NCBI GenBank assembly: GCA_004794655.1
Contig: SMMW01000001.1
Location: 15,367,001-15,431,000, forward strand
Direction of reading: 5' to 3'
Length of the DNA stretch: 64,000 bases
Origin: Marisa cornuarietis
Lineage: Eukaryota; Mollusca; Gastropoda; Architaenioglossa; Ampullariidae
The number at the start of each line of letters is the position of its first letter. Position 1 is the stretch's first letter. The notes below the pieces were generated by a model. That model was given only the letters and a program-made list of their open reading frames with translations, was not told the DNA's origin and did not search any database. Below, piece after piece: positions 37,601-51,468 of the stretch. The position numbers were made by a program, and so were the translations under genes.

Positions 37601-38167
37601 ACTTGTATTAACTTTCTGTTTCCTCATCCCTCAGCAGCAAAAAATATGTCACAGTACTGCTTTTGGAATAGGATGGGAAAAGGTATCAATTACATTTCTT
37701 TTTGGTTAATCTGAATTTTTTTCTCCTTTCACAAAATGGGAATAGCTACAGGCACGCGGTTTTATTTTTAAATGGGTGGGAGAAGGGTGTTTTGGTATGG
37801 GAAGCAACTTCAGGCACGTTGGGTTGTCCAAAACTAGGATTAGCCTCCCATTACTTGTCAGGATGCTGACAGCATACTAGGCGGATACTGCTCAAAATTT
37901 TAGGAACATATTTACATTATCAACCCGGAGACAAGTTTTATGTATCTCATCTTTTTCGGTCGAGAGTAAGAGAGAAAATAGAGAAGGAGGGAGAAAGAAA
38001 AATAAAACTGAGCTGCACTTTATTGATTAGCCCATCATAATTAAGGGGCCTAAAAATTAAAATAATATTTATATGCATGCATATTATGTATATACACCAA
38101 AGTGCAGCAGATATAACTGAGAGGGGAAAAAGAGACAAAAAAACGCATACCATAAGAGAAAATAATA

Positions 38168-38278
38168 AAGCGCCTTATCCCACCAATTAACAAATGTGGA
38201 CTCAAGGCGCTTACATACATGAGGTCGCATGAATACACACTTATCAGTAATCAAATAATAATAATAATAATAATGGTG
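38168..38278 (-). repeat. LINE/SINE tail-like repeat with (ATT)n
   Basis: CGCCTTATCCCACCAATTAAC and CTCAAGGCGCTTACATAC lead into AATAAT repeats. This resembles the GCCTTGAG..GGTGCTATAC tail at 22690-22805 and is probably the end of a related retroposon. Confidence 0.4.
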
Positions 38279-38331
38279 TGAGCTTTACAAATTCAGACAA
38301 AATCATTCAAATCTTAACTACTAAGTTACTG

Positions 38332-38359
38332 TGCACGCACGCACGCACGCACGCACACA

Positions 38360-38426
<67 letters not shown>
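38332..38426. repeat. (ACGC)n/(AC)n microsatellite
   Basis: About 95 bp of ACGC units grading into AC units. All ORFs over it are repeat artefacts. Confidence 0.95.
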
Positions 38427-38821
38427 GGAGAAAACTACCAACGGTCAGAGGGCGATTTGTCGGAGCCGAGATTCGAGACATTTGCAGAGACAATAGTACT
38501 AAATTAAAAAGAGACAAAGACGAGAAAGAGAAAGAATGTGGGTGAAAGCGTGTATAGTAATCTTGTCCGATGCAGCGATGCTCTCTTTCTATGTTATATG
38601 CGAACTAAGAAACATACAGGGCATATTTAATACTAAGGTGAAAAAGATCTGATACTCCTAGATTGTGCTGAACTGAGAGGTAGAGTACAATAACAAGCAA
38701 GTAGCATTTGTCAGATCTTGCGTAATATGCAGTCGCTAGCACGAAAATATAGAACATTTGTACCAGCCTTGTATTTTAGGTAGGACTGTTAAGGTATCCC
38801 CAGCGAAAAAAACTTCAGTAT

Positions 38822-38822
<1 letters not shown>

Positions 38823-38903
<81 letters not shown>
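38823..38903. repeat. (AC)n microsatellite, about 40 units
   Basis: Uninterrupted CA dinucleotide array followed by a short TC tract. It is the longest pure CA run in the window. Confidence 0.97.
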
Positions 38904-38905
<2 letters not shown>

Positions 38906-39985
38906 CTCTCTCTCTCCCGCTCTCCCATATATTCACACACACGCACGCTCATGCATTATATACATAAGTATGCCCCCACACTTGTCACCCGATCATACAC
39001 CCACATTCCATTTATATGAGAACAAATATGGCGATGCACATTCATCGCCCACAAAAAGAACAAGAAATCCGTTCAGTCGTCGGTTTCTACTATATATTTT
39101 ATTTTTGCAAGTATTCTTCGGAGTGCGTGGATGGATTTGATCTGAGGATGTCTGTGTGTGAACTGAGCCTGCCAGTTAGGATTACTGGATGTTTGATATG
39201 TCATGTCGATGGCCGAACCAGACTCAGATATGTATTTTTTGCTCTTATGCTTGGCACAGGAGATTCAAGAGCACCAGGCAAGAGACCACGCGAACACCGA
39301 GAGCAACACCGAGAGCAACACAAGCACTCGTCGGCCCATCCGTCCTCCCACCTATTCAAATACCATTCTCCACAGAGGTCGTGAGACAGACAGGCAGGCA
39401 GACAAATCGACTCCGACACTGAGTATAAGTTAGTAAGGAGTGGGAGCTGAAGAGAAAACTGAAGATAAGGGGAAGGGTGGGAAGGGGTGTGGGGAAGACT
39501 TCGCTCGCTTTTACTACCCGTCCCTGAGATTCGCATACGACGTGTCTTCCGACAAGAAGCCTTTTTAAAAAGATCAAATCGTCTTCAAGTCTTTTATAAT
39601 CATCGGATCAGCAGCAGCTGCGGCACAGACGTCTCCTGTTCCCGCCCCCCTTTTCCAGTCTCCGTGCTTATCATGTGTCATCCGCCATTTGATGGTTCAG
39701 CAAGTTCGACTGCTGATGGTTTGATCCCGGCCCCTCACATTCACGTTTTTCTCCCCATAGAATCTCTGTCATAACGTCTGTTTGTCTATAAGATAGCAAG
39801 AAATAAAAATATGTTGGTATTATGCATGAGTGTATACATGTGTATGCGAATATATGCCCATATGTATGGATGGATGTATAGATGGATGGATAAATGGATG
39901 GATGTGTGCATGTCTACTGCTTGGGACTGAGCAAGCAAAGGATATGTCTATTTGTATTTTACTATATATATATATATACCATATA

Positions 39986-40128
39986 CAGTGGCGTAGGATG
40001 ATGCTCGGCTTTGAGGTAGGATGGGGTGTGGGGGCTGACAGTGAACGACTTTCACATTCTTGCCTCCTCAGTATTTTTTTGAGGGAGTGCTTTCCCTTCC
40101 CCTTGCCCCCATTGTTCCTACGCCACTG
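39986..40128. mobile_element. Short hAT-like MITE, about 143 bp
   Basis: CAGTGGCGTAGGA at 39986-39998 is exactly inverted at 40116-40128 (TCCTACGCCACTG). The CAGTGGCGTA terminus is of the hAT type. The flanks are AT-rich and I could not assign a clean 8-bp duplication. A GGTGGCGTAGG phrase near 44511 may be a relic end of the same family. Confidence 0.7.
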
Positions 40129-40348
40129 ATTATACTAGACGCTGTATATACTATATATATACTATATATATATTTACAAGGAAACGAGGAAGTAACGCAC
40201 TTATGCATGCCTATGTTTTAGTATATAAAGCTATATTGTCCTGAAAGCAATGTAGAAACAGTACCAAGCGCTATTTGATGTCAAAACTACCCGACAGATA
40301 CGGGTTTCTTCCCTGATGGCAAGAGCGTGAGTGTTTTCCTTGGGTAGC

Positions 40349-40350
<2 letters not shown>

Positions 40351-40412
<62 letters not shown>
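40351..40412. repeat. (AC)n microsatellite, about 31 units
   Basis: Pure CA array upstream of the GPA2 gene. Confidence 0.97.
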
Positions 40413-40415
<3 letters not shown>

Positions 40416-41399
40416 CAAGGCTTACAGACAAAGGGAGAAAATCAATGCCACCGTTCGGCAAGCGGCACCATCCTCACTCTCACGCCATGCCGGTGGACTG
40501 AGAAGCCTTCCTATAACTGCCTTTCTCGGGTAGACCTGCTACAACTCTAAAAGCTTATGAATTATTTTCCGATAACCTAGAGCACTTCATATCGAATCTT
40601 CTATCTTGTTGTTAAGAGAGTAATTTGATTACGACAGCAGAAAAGGCAGAGCCTTTTGGCCTTTATCCGAGTTTCTGAAAATGTTTTCACCGATCCGACA
40701 TTTACAGGCAATTTTGACAGAAATAGTGTGTTTCTTTTATTTTTATTTTTATTATTTTTTTTGTCGTTTGGTACAAAGTTAATTTACATGGGATTGAATT
40801 TCTCCATCCCTCCCTTTAAGCTCTGAAGGGTTTTGTTGTAAACTGGCTGCCACATGTAAAAACTTGGGTGACGGCTAACACAGCGAAGAGCAGGCCAGTT
40901 TTCGCGATCTGTGCTGACAAACCTGCGACTGGGCGGGGAGATGCACGCACGATGCTACAGCAAAGAGCAGGGACGATAACAAGCCAAGCGTAAGCCCACG
41001 TGACCGGAGAGTGATCAGTCCTTTTGTTCCCGGCGTCATGCAGCAGGGATAACGGGTTAAGCAGAGAGAGAAGCTCGTTTTGCTGGGCAAATCAAGCGAG
41101 AGAGGCAGCTACCGGAAGAAGTAGAAACATTGACGTGGCAAAAGGAGGATTGAGTGAGTGTGCGGGGGGAGGAGGAGGACAAGCAGAAGACTCCTGGTGA
41201 CGTGCAGCACGTGCGAGTAAAACAAAATTAAAAAAAAAAAAACTAGGAGTGAGCACTGACAATTATTGTCTAGTCGACTCCAAGCTAAGTGTTGAGAGGG
41301 GAATCTTTTCAAGTTCACAACTTCCCCGCCCAACCCTCCACCATCCGAGGGATTTGTCGGTGCGATACATACACACACACCCACTTAGCCATCCACCCA

Positions 41400-41604
41400 C
41401 GAGTCAGCCACCACCCGCCTCTCTTACTCGGATAGCACCACCACCCCTCCATACCTTTTCTCAGTCAAGTGCTCTGCGTCTTGCGTCACAAAAGCTGTGG
41501 GGTATATTTGACGAGATCGCTGCGATAGCTCGGTGGATAATAACGCCTGCGACGATACCTCGATGCTTCGCGGAGTCTGTCTTCGCTGGCTGTATTTAAT
41601 GAAG
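41400..41604 (+). other. Candidate 5' untranslated exon of GPA2
   Basis: A GC-richer, CpG-containing block ends in GAAG|GTAAGA at 41604, a strong donor, with no supported coding frame. A 1.7 kb intron could join it to an acceptor shortly upstream of the GPA2 ATG, for example CAG near 43050. This is inference only. Confidence 0.3.
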
Positions 41605-43321
41605 GTAAGAGCTCTCCACGCTTTCACTTTTTTTCCCTCTCTTTTTCTTTGGAAAAAAGGACAAACACGCTTCTAGCTTTTCTGTTTTGGTTCTGTGCGT
41701 AGGGGTTTCGCGTGTACATGCGTGGATGCATGCTAATCAGTGGAGTGAAAGCACACTGTTACCAAAGTTGAAAATAGTGTTTAATGGTGATTTCATTTCG
41801 TTTAAACGAGATTCAAATATCACAAGGTTCGAATTAGACCAAAATTATCGTCCCGAAAGAGCGACTTGAATAATAACCAGCAACAATTTTTTTAATACTT
41901 AGCATGTAGTTAGATGTATATAATGATGCTAAATATATCTCCATCGAAAAAGATAAAAGGCGTTAAGATACACCTGTAATAGAGGTGTTAAGCTTTTCTT
42001 GCTTGTAAATTTCTGAAATTTTATTTTTTGACTTTGATGCCTAAATCCTCCATAATTATGACTCAGCCTTGCATTCAGCACTGACATCATTGTCGTGTAC
42101 TTCACATTGTTATTATTTGTGGTCATATGTACAACCTCGCACAGAATCCTTTCATTTAATTACACAGGACGCGTCACAATTATGTTTTACTTCACGCAAA
42201 GTCTGCCTCCAGTGGCTTTGCTGATAAGTCTTTCTATTCTCAGTCCCCATCAAGCCGCTTAAGACAATCGCCCACCCACTCCCGCCTACGTGAGCAACAA
42301 TTTAAATTCGCTGGAACATTTTATCACATCCCTCGTTTCTCGAAATCAGTGTAAATCCACTCTCAAATCCAATAAAATGTAATGATTAAAAAACGAAAAA
42401 GGGGATTTAAAATGAATCATAGAGATTTTCAGGTCTTCAAAATCTAGAGTTCATTGCGTTGCGGGGAAAGGATGTTTCAGCTACATGATTCCAGGGTTTT
42501 TACATCGAAAAGTCAAACGATTTTGTAGTTCTGGTTGTGGTGAAGTAATCAAGCAATAATTTATTAATTTTTTTAGGTTGTGTATCCATTGAACCAAAGT
42601 TTTGATAAGTTTGGTTTTGATTCTGACCAGCTTGCTTCCCCACACGACTTTGTTTTATAACACAGAAAACGTGTAATGCAGTTATTGTGTGAGAGTTATC
42701 AATGTACCATACTCTTCTGTGACTAAACCCGTTTTTGAGGACTAAAAGAGTACATTGCATTTATACGACCTGCCTCCAGATTGGTTTGTCTTTGACCGTC
42801 TATGGTTGAACAATTGTTCTTTCCGGATTCTTCCCGCCCACACTCATCTGTACGTACCAAACACACAAAATAAAGCCTTTCGTGCAAACTCAAAAAATAA
42901 TGTTTCCAGGTGGACAGATTACAGCGGAGGAAAAAGGTATTTTCTTAGACAATCAATGAAATTTGTAACAGTTCACAAAAATGAATGATTAAAGTTTTTC
43001 TTCACACTTTTATCACAGAAACCTGATCTTTTCGTGTTGGTGCCTTGTCCAGCTGAACACGTACCCGCAGCGAAGAAACTCTAGGACACAGTAACAAGAT
43101 TTCAACTAAACTGGAGAGACCGAGCGCGAAGGGAGGCAAGCGGATTACTTTCTCCGCCTGAAGTGTTCTGATCTACCATCAGGGGAGGGGATTTAAAAAA
43201 AAAAGAAAAAAAAAAGAAAGGCCAACGGCAAAGAGGCTGAAAATTTTTATTTTCAGTCGTCACGCAAAGGTCGAATCTGCGCACATCACTTGCCTTGCCG
43301 CTCTCAACAAGCGTGTCGACT

Positions 43322-46300
43322 ATGGCGCGGGTAGTCAGGGCGGACGAGGGGACTCTGCGGCGTCCTGTCGCGCCGTTGATGGTGGCAGCAACGATCGCTG
43401 TCGCTGCTCTGGTGGGCCTCGCGCATCCCGGCAGCGCAACGGGTGGCCTTTCTTCCGCCCGTCACTCTTGGGAACGCCCCGGCTGCCACCTTGTGGGTAG
43501 GTCGCACGTTTTTCTGTGATACTAGAAAAAGTCCTGATGTTATTCGCACTGCAATCCTAGTGACTGTGCGATTGCTTTGTCATTTGATGTGTTGGCATCA
43601 TCATCATCATCATCATCATCGACGCCGTCGTCGTCGTCGTCGTAGTCGTAGTCGTTGTCGACAACAACAAGAACTTTATGAGCATCAGCGGCTGCAACAG
43701 GATATTTCCCTGTTGTACTGGTAAAACAAAACTAACACATACAAATGCATAATGAAAGAATAACATTTTCATACTGTGAAAATTTAATAACATAGGGTCA
43801 TTAATAATATGATAAGATAACAAAAATCAATAAATAATGTTTAAAATGTATTGATCATATTTGGGTACTAGAAGGTTATTATTTAGTGTAGAGAATGAGA
43901 TGATGATTACATTTAATAATAATAATGATTTTTATAGCTCATATTTACACTCATAGAGAGCATGCTCTTAGCGCTTAATTTGCAATTATGTAATATTTGT
44001 GTTATAAAAAATGTTTACAAAATCTGGATGTGAAAAAGACTTCCTCTGTTTAAGAGTATCTCTGACTAATGCTGCCAAATGCATGTATTTGCTTTCTGAT
44101 ACATTTATTTTATCTTATGGCAGTTCTAAAGGCCCTTCTTTACTTGATAAACATGGACGAATAGTTTGACTAACTTTGGCGATATCTTATCATGACACTA
44201 TAAAAATTTGTCAAATTTTGTGCATGTTTGTCCAGTTGGAAACGGTTGATAAGCAATGTAACAGGGAAAGTAAACCACCGCCACCACCACCAACATCTTC
44301 AAAAGCTTTACTACCAGCAGACAAAACCACTTTTGCGCTTGCACAACACGCAGAGGTTGAGGTTTTGTGAAGTCCGACCTTTCCACTCTGTCCTCCAAGG
44401 CATTCCGACAATTTTTCCTTTTTTTCGAGCACCTCTGTAGTCTGCTGACCATCAAATCCATTTTTGCTCTTGTAATCTCTTTCTCTTAACTCATTTAGTG
44501 CACCGCACGGTGGCGTAGGCTACAGCAACATCCTTATAAGAGTTCTCTAAATTTTATAGAGTAAGTATTTAGAAGAGCGCAACTTATGCATGGAAAAAAA
44601 GATGCAATTTTCATGCAACAATCCCTGCTCCCATGGCTCAAAGTTAGGTCCCATAATAAAAGCTCACGGATTTGCTCTAGAAATTGTCAGCAGTAACAGA
44701 ATCTTGACAAGTTATTCCCAGTAACCCCTCCCATGCTTGTGAGTCTCTGTGGGTCGAGTGGTCGACGTAGTAGAATTAGTCCCGTTGAAGAAGATTAGGG
44801 TTAAAATACTAAAAGTATTACGAAAAATGAGTTTGCACGACAAAATAAAGGCCCATGTGCACACATATTAAGTACAGTGAGTAATAAAACTTCAAAACTC
44901 TTCAAAACTTTAAGTCTTGTCCTCCCACCGGAAACAACGGGCATTTGCAGAAGAAAGCCTAAAAGCATGTGAGTTGTCACCCAAAGCGGATTTGAAGCTT
45001 AGTTTCTTGTGATTTCTGTTTTTCTTAACGTTTTATCACGTCGAGATGTTTTTTGTTTGAACTCTTTCCTTCACTCTATCCTTATTGTTACATGTCTCCG
45101 CAATATCTGAGAATTTACGTCTTTCTATCTCCTTTAGTTCTTCTCCCTGTCAACACCAGTATATTACCTCTACAACTAGAGAAGTTTTTAAGACAAAAAG
45201 AGATGAATGTAGAAAAGTTGGAAGACATTGAGATGGATGCGGAGAAGATGGACGATGTGGAGGTGGGGGATGATGAGACGAAAGAGTAGATAATGGCAGA
45301 GAAGGGAAAATGGAGGAGGGGAAGACGAAAGAAGAGGTATAAATCATGGAAAACAGAGAAAACAGAGGACAGAAAAAAGAAGAGAAAGAGGAAGGAAACG
45401 GAAGATGATGCGAAAAGGAAAGGTTGGTGGGGGCGGGGAGGAGAGGCAGAAAGAGGAGAGCTAGAATGAAAGAAACAAAAGACTAAGCAGTATCCGAAAC
45501 GCAGGTGTGCAGTTGCTAAACCTTGCCAAACCTCATTCCAATTACTGGTCGATGTACGATTTAGTTTCGTCAGCTGCCATCTGAAGATGGCCCTCGCACG
45601 TTGAGCGTCAACAGAAGAACTCTGAGCGCTGAGGATTGTTGCAGATAGTCAAACCTGGTGCTGTTAATTAACAACTTAATAGCGCGGGTTTCTCGGGGAG
45701 CGACCTTTTAAGTGTAACATAGCACCTTCATTTAGACAGGGGATCTAAAAATGGCACCTTGGCAAACCACTGAGCGGATGAAAACATCAACGCCGAAAAG
45801 GCAGTAAAGAGGGTATGGCGTGTTGGTGACAACAGGAGACCGAACTCACTTGTAACCTCATGGAATGTTGACCACGCAGGCGTCATTATTCTGGTGCACT
45901 GCATAAATTATTTTAGTTTTATATTTTCAGAAATGTGCGCCGAGTTCATGGTTTCAAAAACAAAATAAAATAAATATGAAAAATGTAAAAAAGATAAAAG
46001 GGGAAGTAACGTGAAAGGTAAGAAAGGGCTTGCTGGACGAGTGGCTTTGCAGATGTCATGAACACCAACGAGGATACAGGAAGCCGACGTCTGCGCATGC
46101 GTGAGTGGATAAGAGCTGGAGAAAAGGGGAAGATGATGCCTAGACCAAGATAATAACGTCTGATGCACAGACAAAGTCTAGAAGTTGTAAACGCGAAACT
46201 TGGACAGAATACTAACGAGTTTTTCGTTTTTCTCTCTTCTTCCCCTCTTGGAACGGTCTCTTCCCCTCATACTCCAAAAGTTTGTGAGTCTACAGGCATC

Positions 46301-47667
46301 ATTCCTACCCACCAACTTCCCCCCACTCCCAGACTTAGATCTCAAATGTAAACAATTAACAGCCCGTGGACAGCTACAAGACACATAGATTGAACACGAA
46401 GAATTAATTGCAGGCAATTCCATTAAGCCCCAACTGAGCATCAACGATTTAAGTCTCCAGGACTTAGCTTACAAATTATACGTTTCAGCTAGATTTTCCA
46501 GGGCAAACGGCAAATAAAAAAAAATAAATACAGACCGCGGACCTTAATGAGTCAGATTTTGGACAGAATGCTACTGCGCATTGTGAAGCTAGAAACGAAA
46601 GATGTGGTCATGATGGATGATATCGTGTGCTGCAGCTAAGCTTTCTGTGCTGGCGGGTGGGGATGGAGTGAGCATTGATTTTACGGTCAACAGGAAGAGG
46701 GACACGTTTTTATCAGAAGTAAACCTCAAACAGACGCAGTTTCTAGTCTTTCCTGAGGTCGGTAACGGGTTTAACCGATGAAACCGAAAAGAAACCCTTC
46801 TGGTGTGTCTCTTGCCCAGATTCAGAGTACGTTACGCTTACCTGTCTAATGGGGGGAATTTTGTTCTTATTTAGATAAAAATCTGTGCGAGATACTATTT
46901 CCTCAAATTCGAGTGAACAGCAGGAGGGATTCTCCTCCATACTGTGGTGTTTGCTCGTGCGTGTTGAAGGAGGCAGTTAATATTCGGGAAAGTTTTGCTG
47001 GTTACAGCATCTTCTGCATGACAGCAGCGCCCTTTCGCACCAGCCTCCGTGAAGGTTATCTCTTTCGCTGGAGAGGTAGCCTGACCCAGACTGCGTTAAG
47101 CTGCACGGAATCCTACCATGAAAAGTTTATAAAGGTTAAACCCTGAAAATATGCGCCATTGTATCCATACGTAACTCGGCACGCGCAAGCTTTTGTTTGT
47201 AAATGCGTTTTGTTTGCGCATGCGCACAAGGGCCTTAGCTTGCAGATCGGCAAGAAAGACTTGTTTATTCTCACGGGAGAAATGTTTCAGGGTGATAAAT
47301 AAGACTTGCCATTATCTTTCTCCTTTCTCTTAAACACCGTTACATGTGCCTCGACCCCATTAGCGTACGAGAAAGCTTTTGCAAGTCACCCACATATCGT
47401 AACCATCTCTCGAGAAAAAGCTGTTCTTTGAGCCCGGAACTTTAATCACTTCTGTTTATGGCATTGGTGGTGGGGAGGAGGCATAGTGTCTCGTTAGTAC
47501 ACTTCTGATTTAGTGTGGTGTTTTTTGTTTTTATTTATATTATTTTTCTTTATAACTTTACATGATTTATTCCTCAGCGAAATTAAACAGATATCACGTT
47601 CCATGTCTCAGTTCTAATGAATGATTAAAACGAGTTTATATTTTCTCTAGTCATTCTCTCTTTCATT

Positions 47668-47719
<52 letters not shown>

Positions 47720-48806
47720 TTGCATATGATTACAATTTTAGCCGACGACTTGCACCCTCTCCAACAGGAATTTGTCGTCCAACCCGTAGACAGAAGTGGT
47801 ATGCTTAGAGTTCCTAAAGCTAGAATCATAAGTTATCTGCAATCATTTATCCAGGCTACAATCTAAATATTCAATCAACTCATGGATTGGACACAAACCT
47901 GACTGTAGATGGCTATACTGCTTGCTCCCATTCCAGAAGGTCCTTTTTGCTGAAAAAAATGATTAATAAAGATGTTTAACACACACACACACACACATAC
48001 ACGCACGCACGCACGCACGAACACATACGTGTCCAAGACGTTTACACAGTCATATTACTACATTAACATACAATGTTTCAAACTACACATTTGTTATGAA
48101 AAGTAATGTTAATAGCTTGCTTTAAATTTAATTGTTTTCGTTTTAACTTTTATTAAAATTTTAATTTATTACAAACTATACCAGCATTTGGTCTTGTATT
48201 GTAAGCACTGCTTTAAATGTCTTTGGTCTTCATGTGAGATCAGCAGCAAGCCATGTTTTTTATACATCCAGTCTCTGACTTTTTAATCCTCAGTCTGCAT
48301 CACGGGAGGTGAATCCCTCACCTCCCTCTCTTGTCCAGTGCCTGTGTTACAGATGACGAACCGTCTTTTTCGGATTTTATAGAATCAATGCTCACATTAC
48401 AAACTTACTTTTTTGTTTAAATAAAAAGCAATTTTCTTGAAGATTTCATCTATTTTTCTTCCGCTCACGGCGGTTTTAGTAAATTAGCTCCCTGCCCCTA
48501 AAAAAAATAAAGGTCCGGCAATTCATAGCTGTTTTTCTTCTTATCATATCTAGTTATAAGAAGCTGAAACTAATAGAGGAAGATGTGACTGGGTGAGCAG
48601 CTTGCTGCTGTGTTCGATGTCAGTTTCAGAAAGAAAACATCCAAATGGGAAAAAAGACCAGGCGAAATATATTTTTTTTCTTGTTTTTTTTCCCCGCCAC
48701 TTAATAGGAAGTCGTTTCCTTGAGTCTCCATTCAGCGCAAAGGCTTTAATTTAAGAAAGAGTCTCTCTTATTGTTGCTGTGGATGTGAAGCGTATGCTTG
48801 ATCTCG

Positions 48807-48838
<32 letters not shown>

Positions 48839-51421
48839 TGCGTGTGTGCGTGTGTGTTGTTCTGGATGTGTACTAGATGCTTTTATGAGGTAAAGAGGTC
48901 AACAACAATGACATTAAGATTGTGTGTGTATATATATATATATATATGTTTATTCTTGTCAAGGTCTCAGCCAATGGAAGAGCTAAGAATATATGTTAAT
49001 TAAGCTTATCGTGACACCTCGATTTTGACCTTTCTCTGATCCGCTCGATTTCATCATTTTTTCTCTACTGTAAGGTCTTTCCGGAATGGGCTGAGTAAGC
49101 CATGATGCTTTTTTGGTACACCATTAAGAACATAATTAGATGAAAAGGCTCCACTGTGGATATTTTCTTTTCTTTCATCACTCGGAGTCTACAACTCTTC
49201 TCCCTACACGAGGCGTCTTTTATGTTAGAAGCATGAATTAAACCGGTAGAAATACTTCAGAGGACTAGTTCTGCTATACTTCTTTATCCAGGTGACGGCT
49301 CCAGAGGCTCAAACATTGACCTTTCTTGGAGATAAGTTTTGCGGGGGATCAAAGATGGTGCAAGGAGAACACAGGTCAATTCTCTTGGCTGTTCACGTGT
49401 CCAAACACAGCAGCGCCAGAAGTACTCCTGGTTTTTTTTTTCTCTTTGAGATTCCGGAAGCCCCCAGTCTGCTGTCTGCTCTGTATCATGCTCACACTCG
49501 CAGACATTTCGGAAGCACCTTTTGATGTTGTCTCCTTAATGAAGACACGCCTTCAGCCTTCTGATGTGTGTGCTCGCCTTCTGAAGGGAAAAAAAATCTT
49601 ATGAATGCTGCTCATGTCCTCAGCGGCTTCTACCAAGGATGAGCAAGAATTAAGGAATAGGTTTTAATGCTGTTCAACTGACAGATAAACCGCTAAAGAC
49701 CTTTACCTTTCTTTAGTCGTGCAGATAGTTTTGAGTCAAAGTACGATCTGAGAATAGGACCTCAGTCATGTGACCTCATCTATAGCGTCTCATTATCTCT
49801 TTAGCTGACAATGTTCAAGGCGGTGGCAATTATTTTGTTCTGTGTTCTCAATTCCTTGGACAATTTCAGTGACTGGACATAGAGAAACTAGCGCAGCGTC
49901 TGCGACTAACATTACAAGCTTTAGAGTGGTCAAGCGGCTCCAGATGGGTTTTGCATTGCTTTAGTTCGGACCTCTTCCTGGTCGAATTTTGGACACTAAC
50001 TCCCCCTTCACCCCCCCCCAACATCCCTGCTAAGCCTCTTCATTCCAAATTTCTACTGTAGCTCCAGGTGCGATGTACCATTTTTCGGTCCCAATTTCTT
50101 TGAACGTCGAGTGAGCTATAATCAAGTCGTTATTGCAGATGTCTGCTTCGACTTTCACTTTATGGGACGTAGGACAATATCGACGTAGTTACGAGATTTT
50201 GATGGGTTTTGAGGGGAAAGGAGGTGATGTACCTCTTGTCACTTTATTGCCCCATAATTTCCCAGTCCTTGTCTCTCCCCTACACCTCCAAGTCGCGATC
50301 CACAAATTGCCAGCCGACAGTGCGCCATCTTTGAAGAACTGAATGCGACGCCATTCTGGGAGGTGAGGCTCGATGCTTCGAAACTAAAACGAGTCCCACC
50401 CTTCTTGAGATGCGCAAGTGCTTTGACCTCTCCACCCCATACAGTCCAGATGTCTTGCGCCATCTAGCTGCGAAATGCACGTCTAGACGCGTAGACCTGT
50501 CGTTTGCTGGCTCCGGCGGAAAGGGCTACGTGTTCAGGGACGATAAATCCGCGATGTTTAATGAATTTTAGAGGTACTGCTGTTACTGGGACACTGCTAG
50601 AGATATAAAGGAAAATGAAGAAGGAGCATGGAAGGCGTCAAATGACATCTTTAAACAAACTGACGTTTAATTAATGTCTCAACACATACCCACATTCAAC
50701 CACACATACACACCACCCACCCTCGCACATTAGCGATATTCCTGCATACTTTATGTGTTTTCTATTTAATAAAGATAAATCTACAATGGCTTTCTGAAGC
50801 CATGTGCTTATGAAGTAGGAATATGTGTTCTGTCGAAAGACATTTCTTTCTCTGTTTTGACACGGACGGAAAAAAACGACCGGGATTTGGGAGGAAAAAT
50901 AAGAAGTACAGAATGTATAATTCTTAGGAGTACATGCAAAAATTCTCGCGTATCTTGAAAAATATACTTCACACAGCTTCTTCCTCACGATTTTAGACAC
51001 GGACAACCGTGTAAGTAGCTGTGCGTTACATCTGTAACGAAGTAATGTTGTAATGCTCTGTATTTCTCGTGCAGGGCACACGCGCGTGGTGAGGATTCCA
51101 GACTGCGTGCCCTTCAGAGTCACTACTAACGCGTGCCGCGGGTTCTGCCTGTCGTACGCCATCCCGTCTCCCATGGAAACCACCAGCTACAACCCAGACT
51201 ATGTCATCACATCTCGGGCGGAGTGCTGCAGCATCTTCGACACTCTTGACGTAGGTGAAAACATTCCACGTGACTGTGCTAACGAGAGACCCAGACGAAA
51301 GTTCTTCCATTTATGTGGGTGTGCGCGCGCGCGTGTGTGTGTGAGAGAGAGAGAGAGAGGGTGTATGTGTGTGCGCGAGTGCTTGTGTGATAGAGAGTGT
51401 GTGTGAGTGTGCTTGAGAAAG

Positions 51422-51468
<47 letters not shown>

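Larger units (their letters stand above)
36772..43321. other. Region between the divergent TJAP1-like and GPA2 genes
   Basis: Both genes point away from this interval, so it should contain both promoters and any untranslated first exons. It contains long CA arrays, a small MITE (39986-40128), a reversed repeat tail (38168-38275) and AT-rich DNA. No coding exon is recognised; the ORFs are low-complexity or unsupported. Confidence 0.55.

Noticed and set aside
38332..38903. Regular direct repeats resembling an array
   Set aside because: Dinucleotide and tetranucleotide microsatellites with no unique spacers; not a CRISPR array, and the DNA is animal.
47205..47230. TGCGCATGCGCA palindrome, an NRF1-like site, as a promoter
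   Set aside because: It lies inside GPA2 intron 1 with no exon or transcription evidence nearby; palindromes of this size occur by chance or within repeats.
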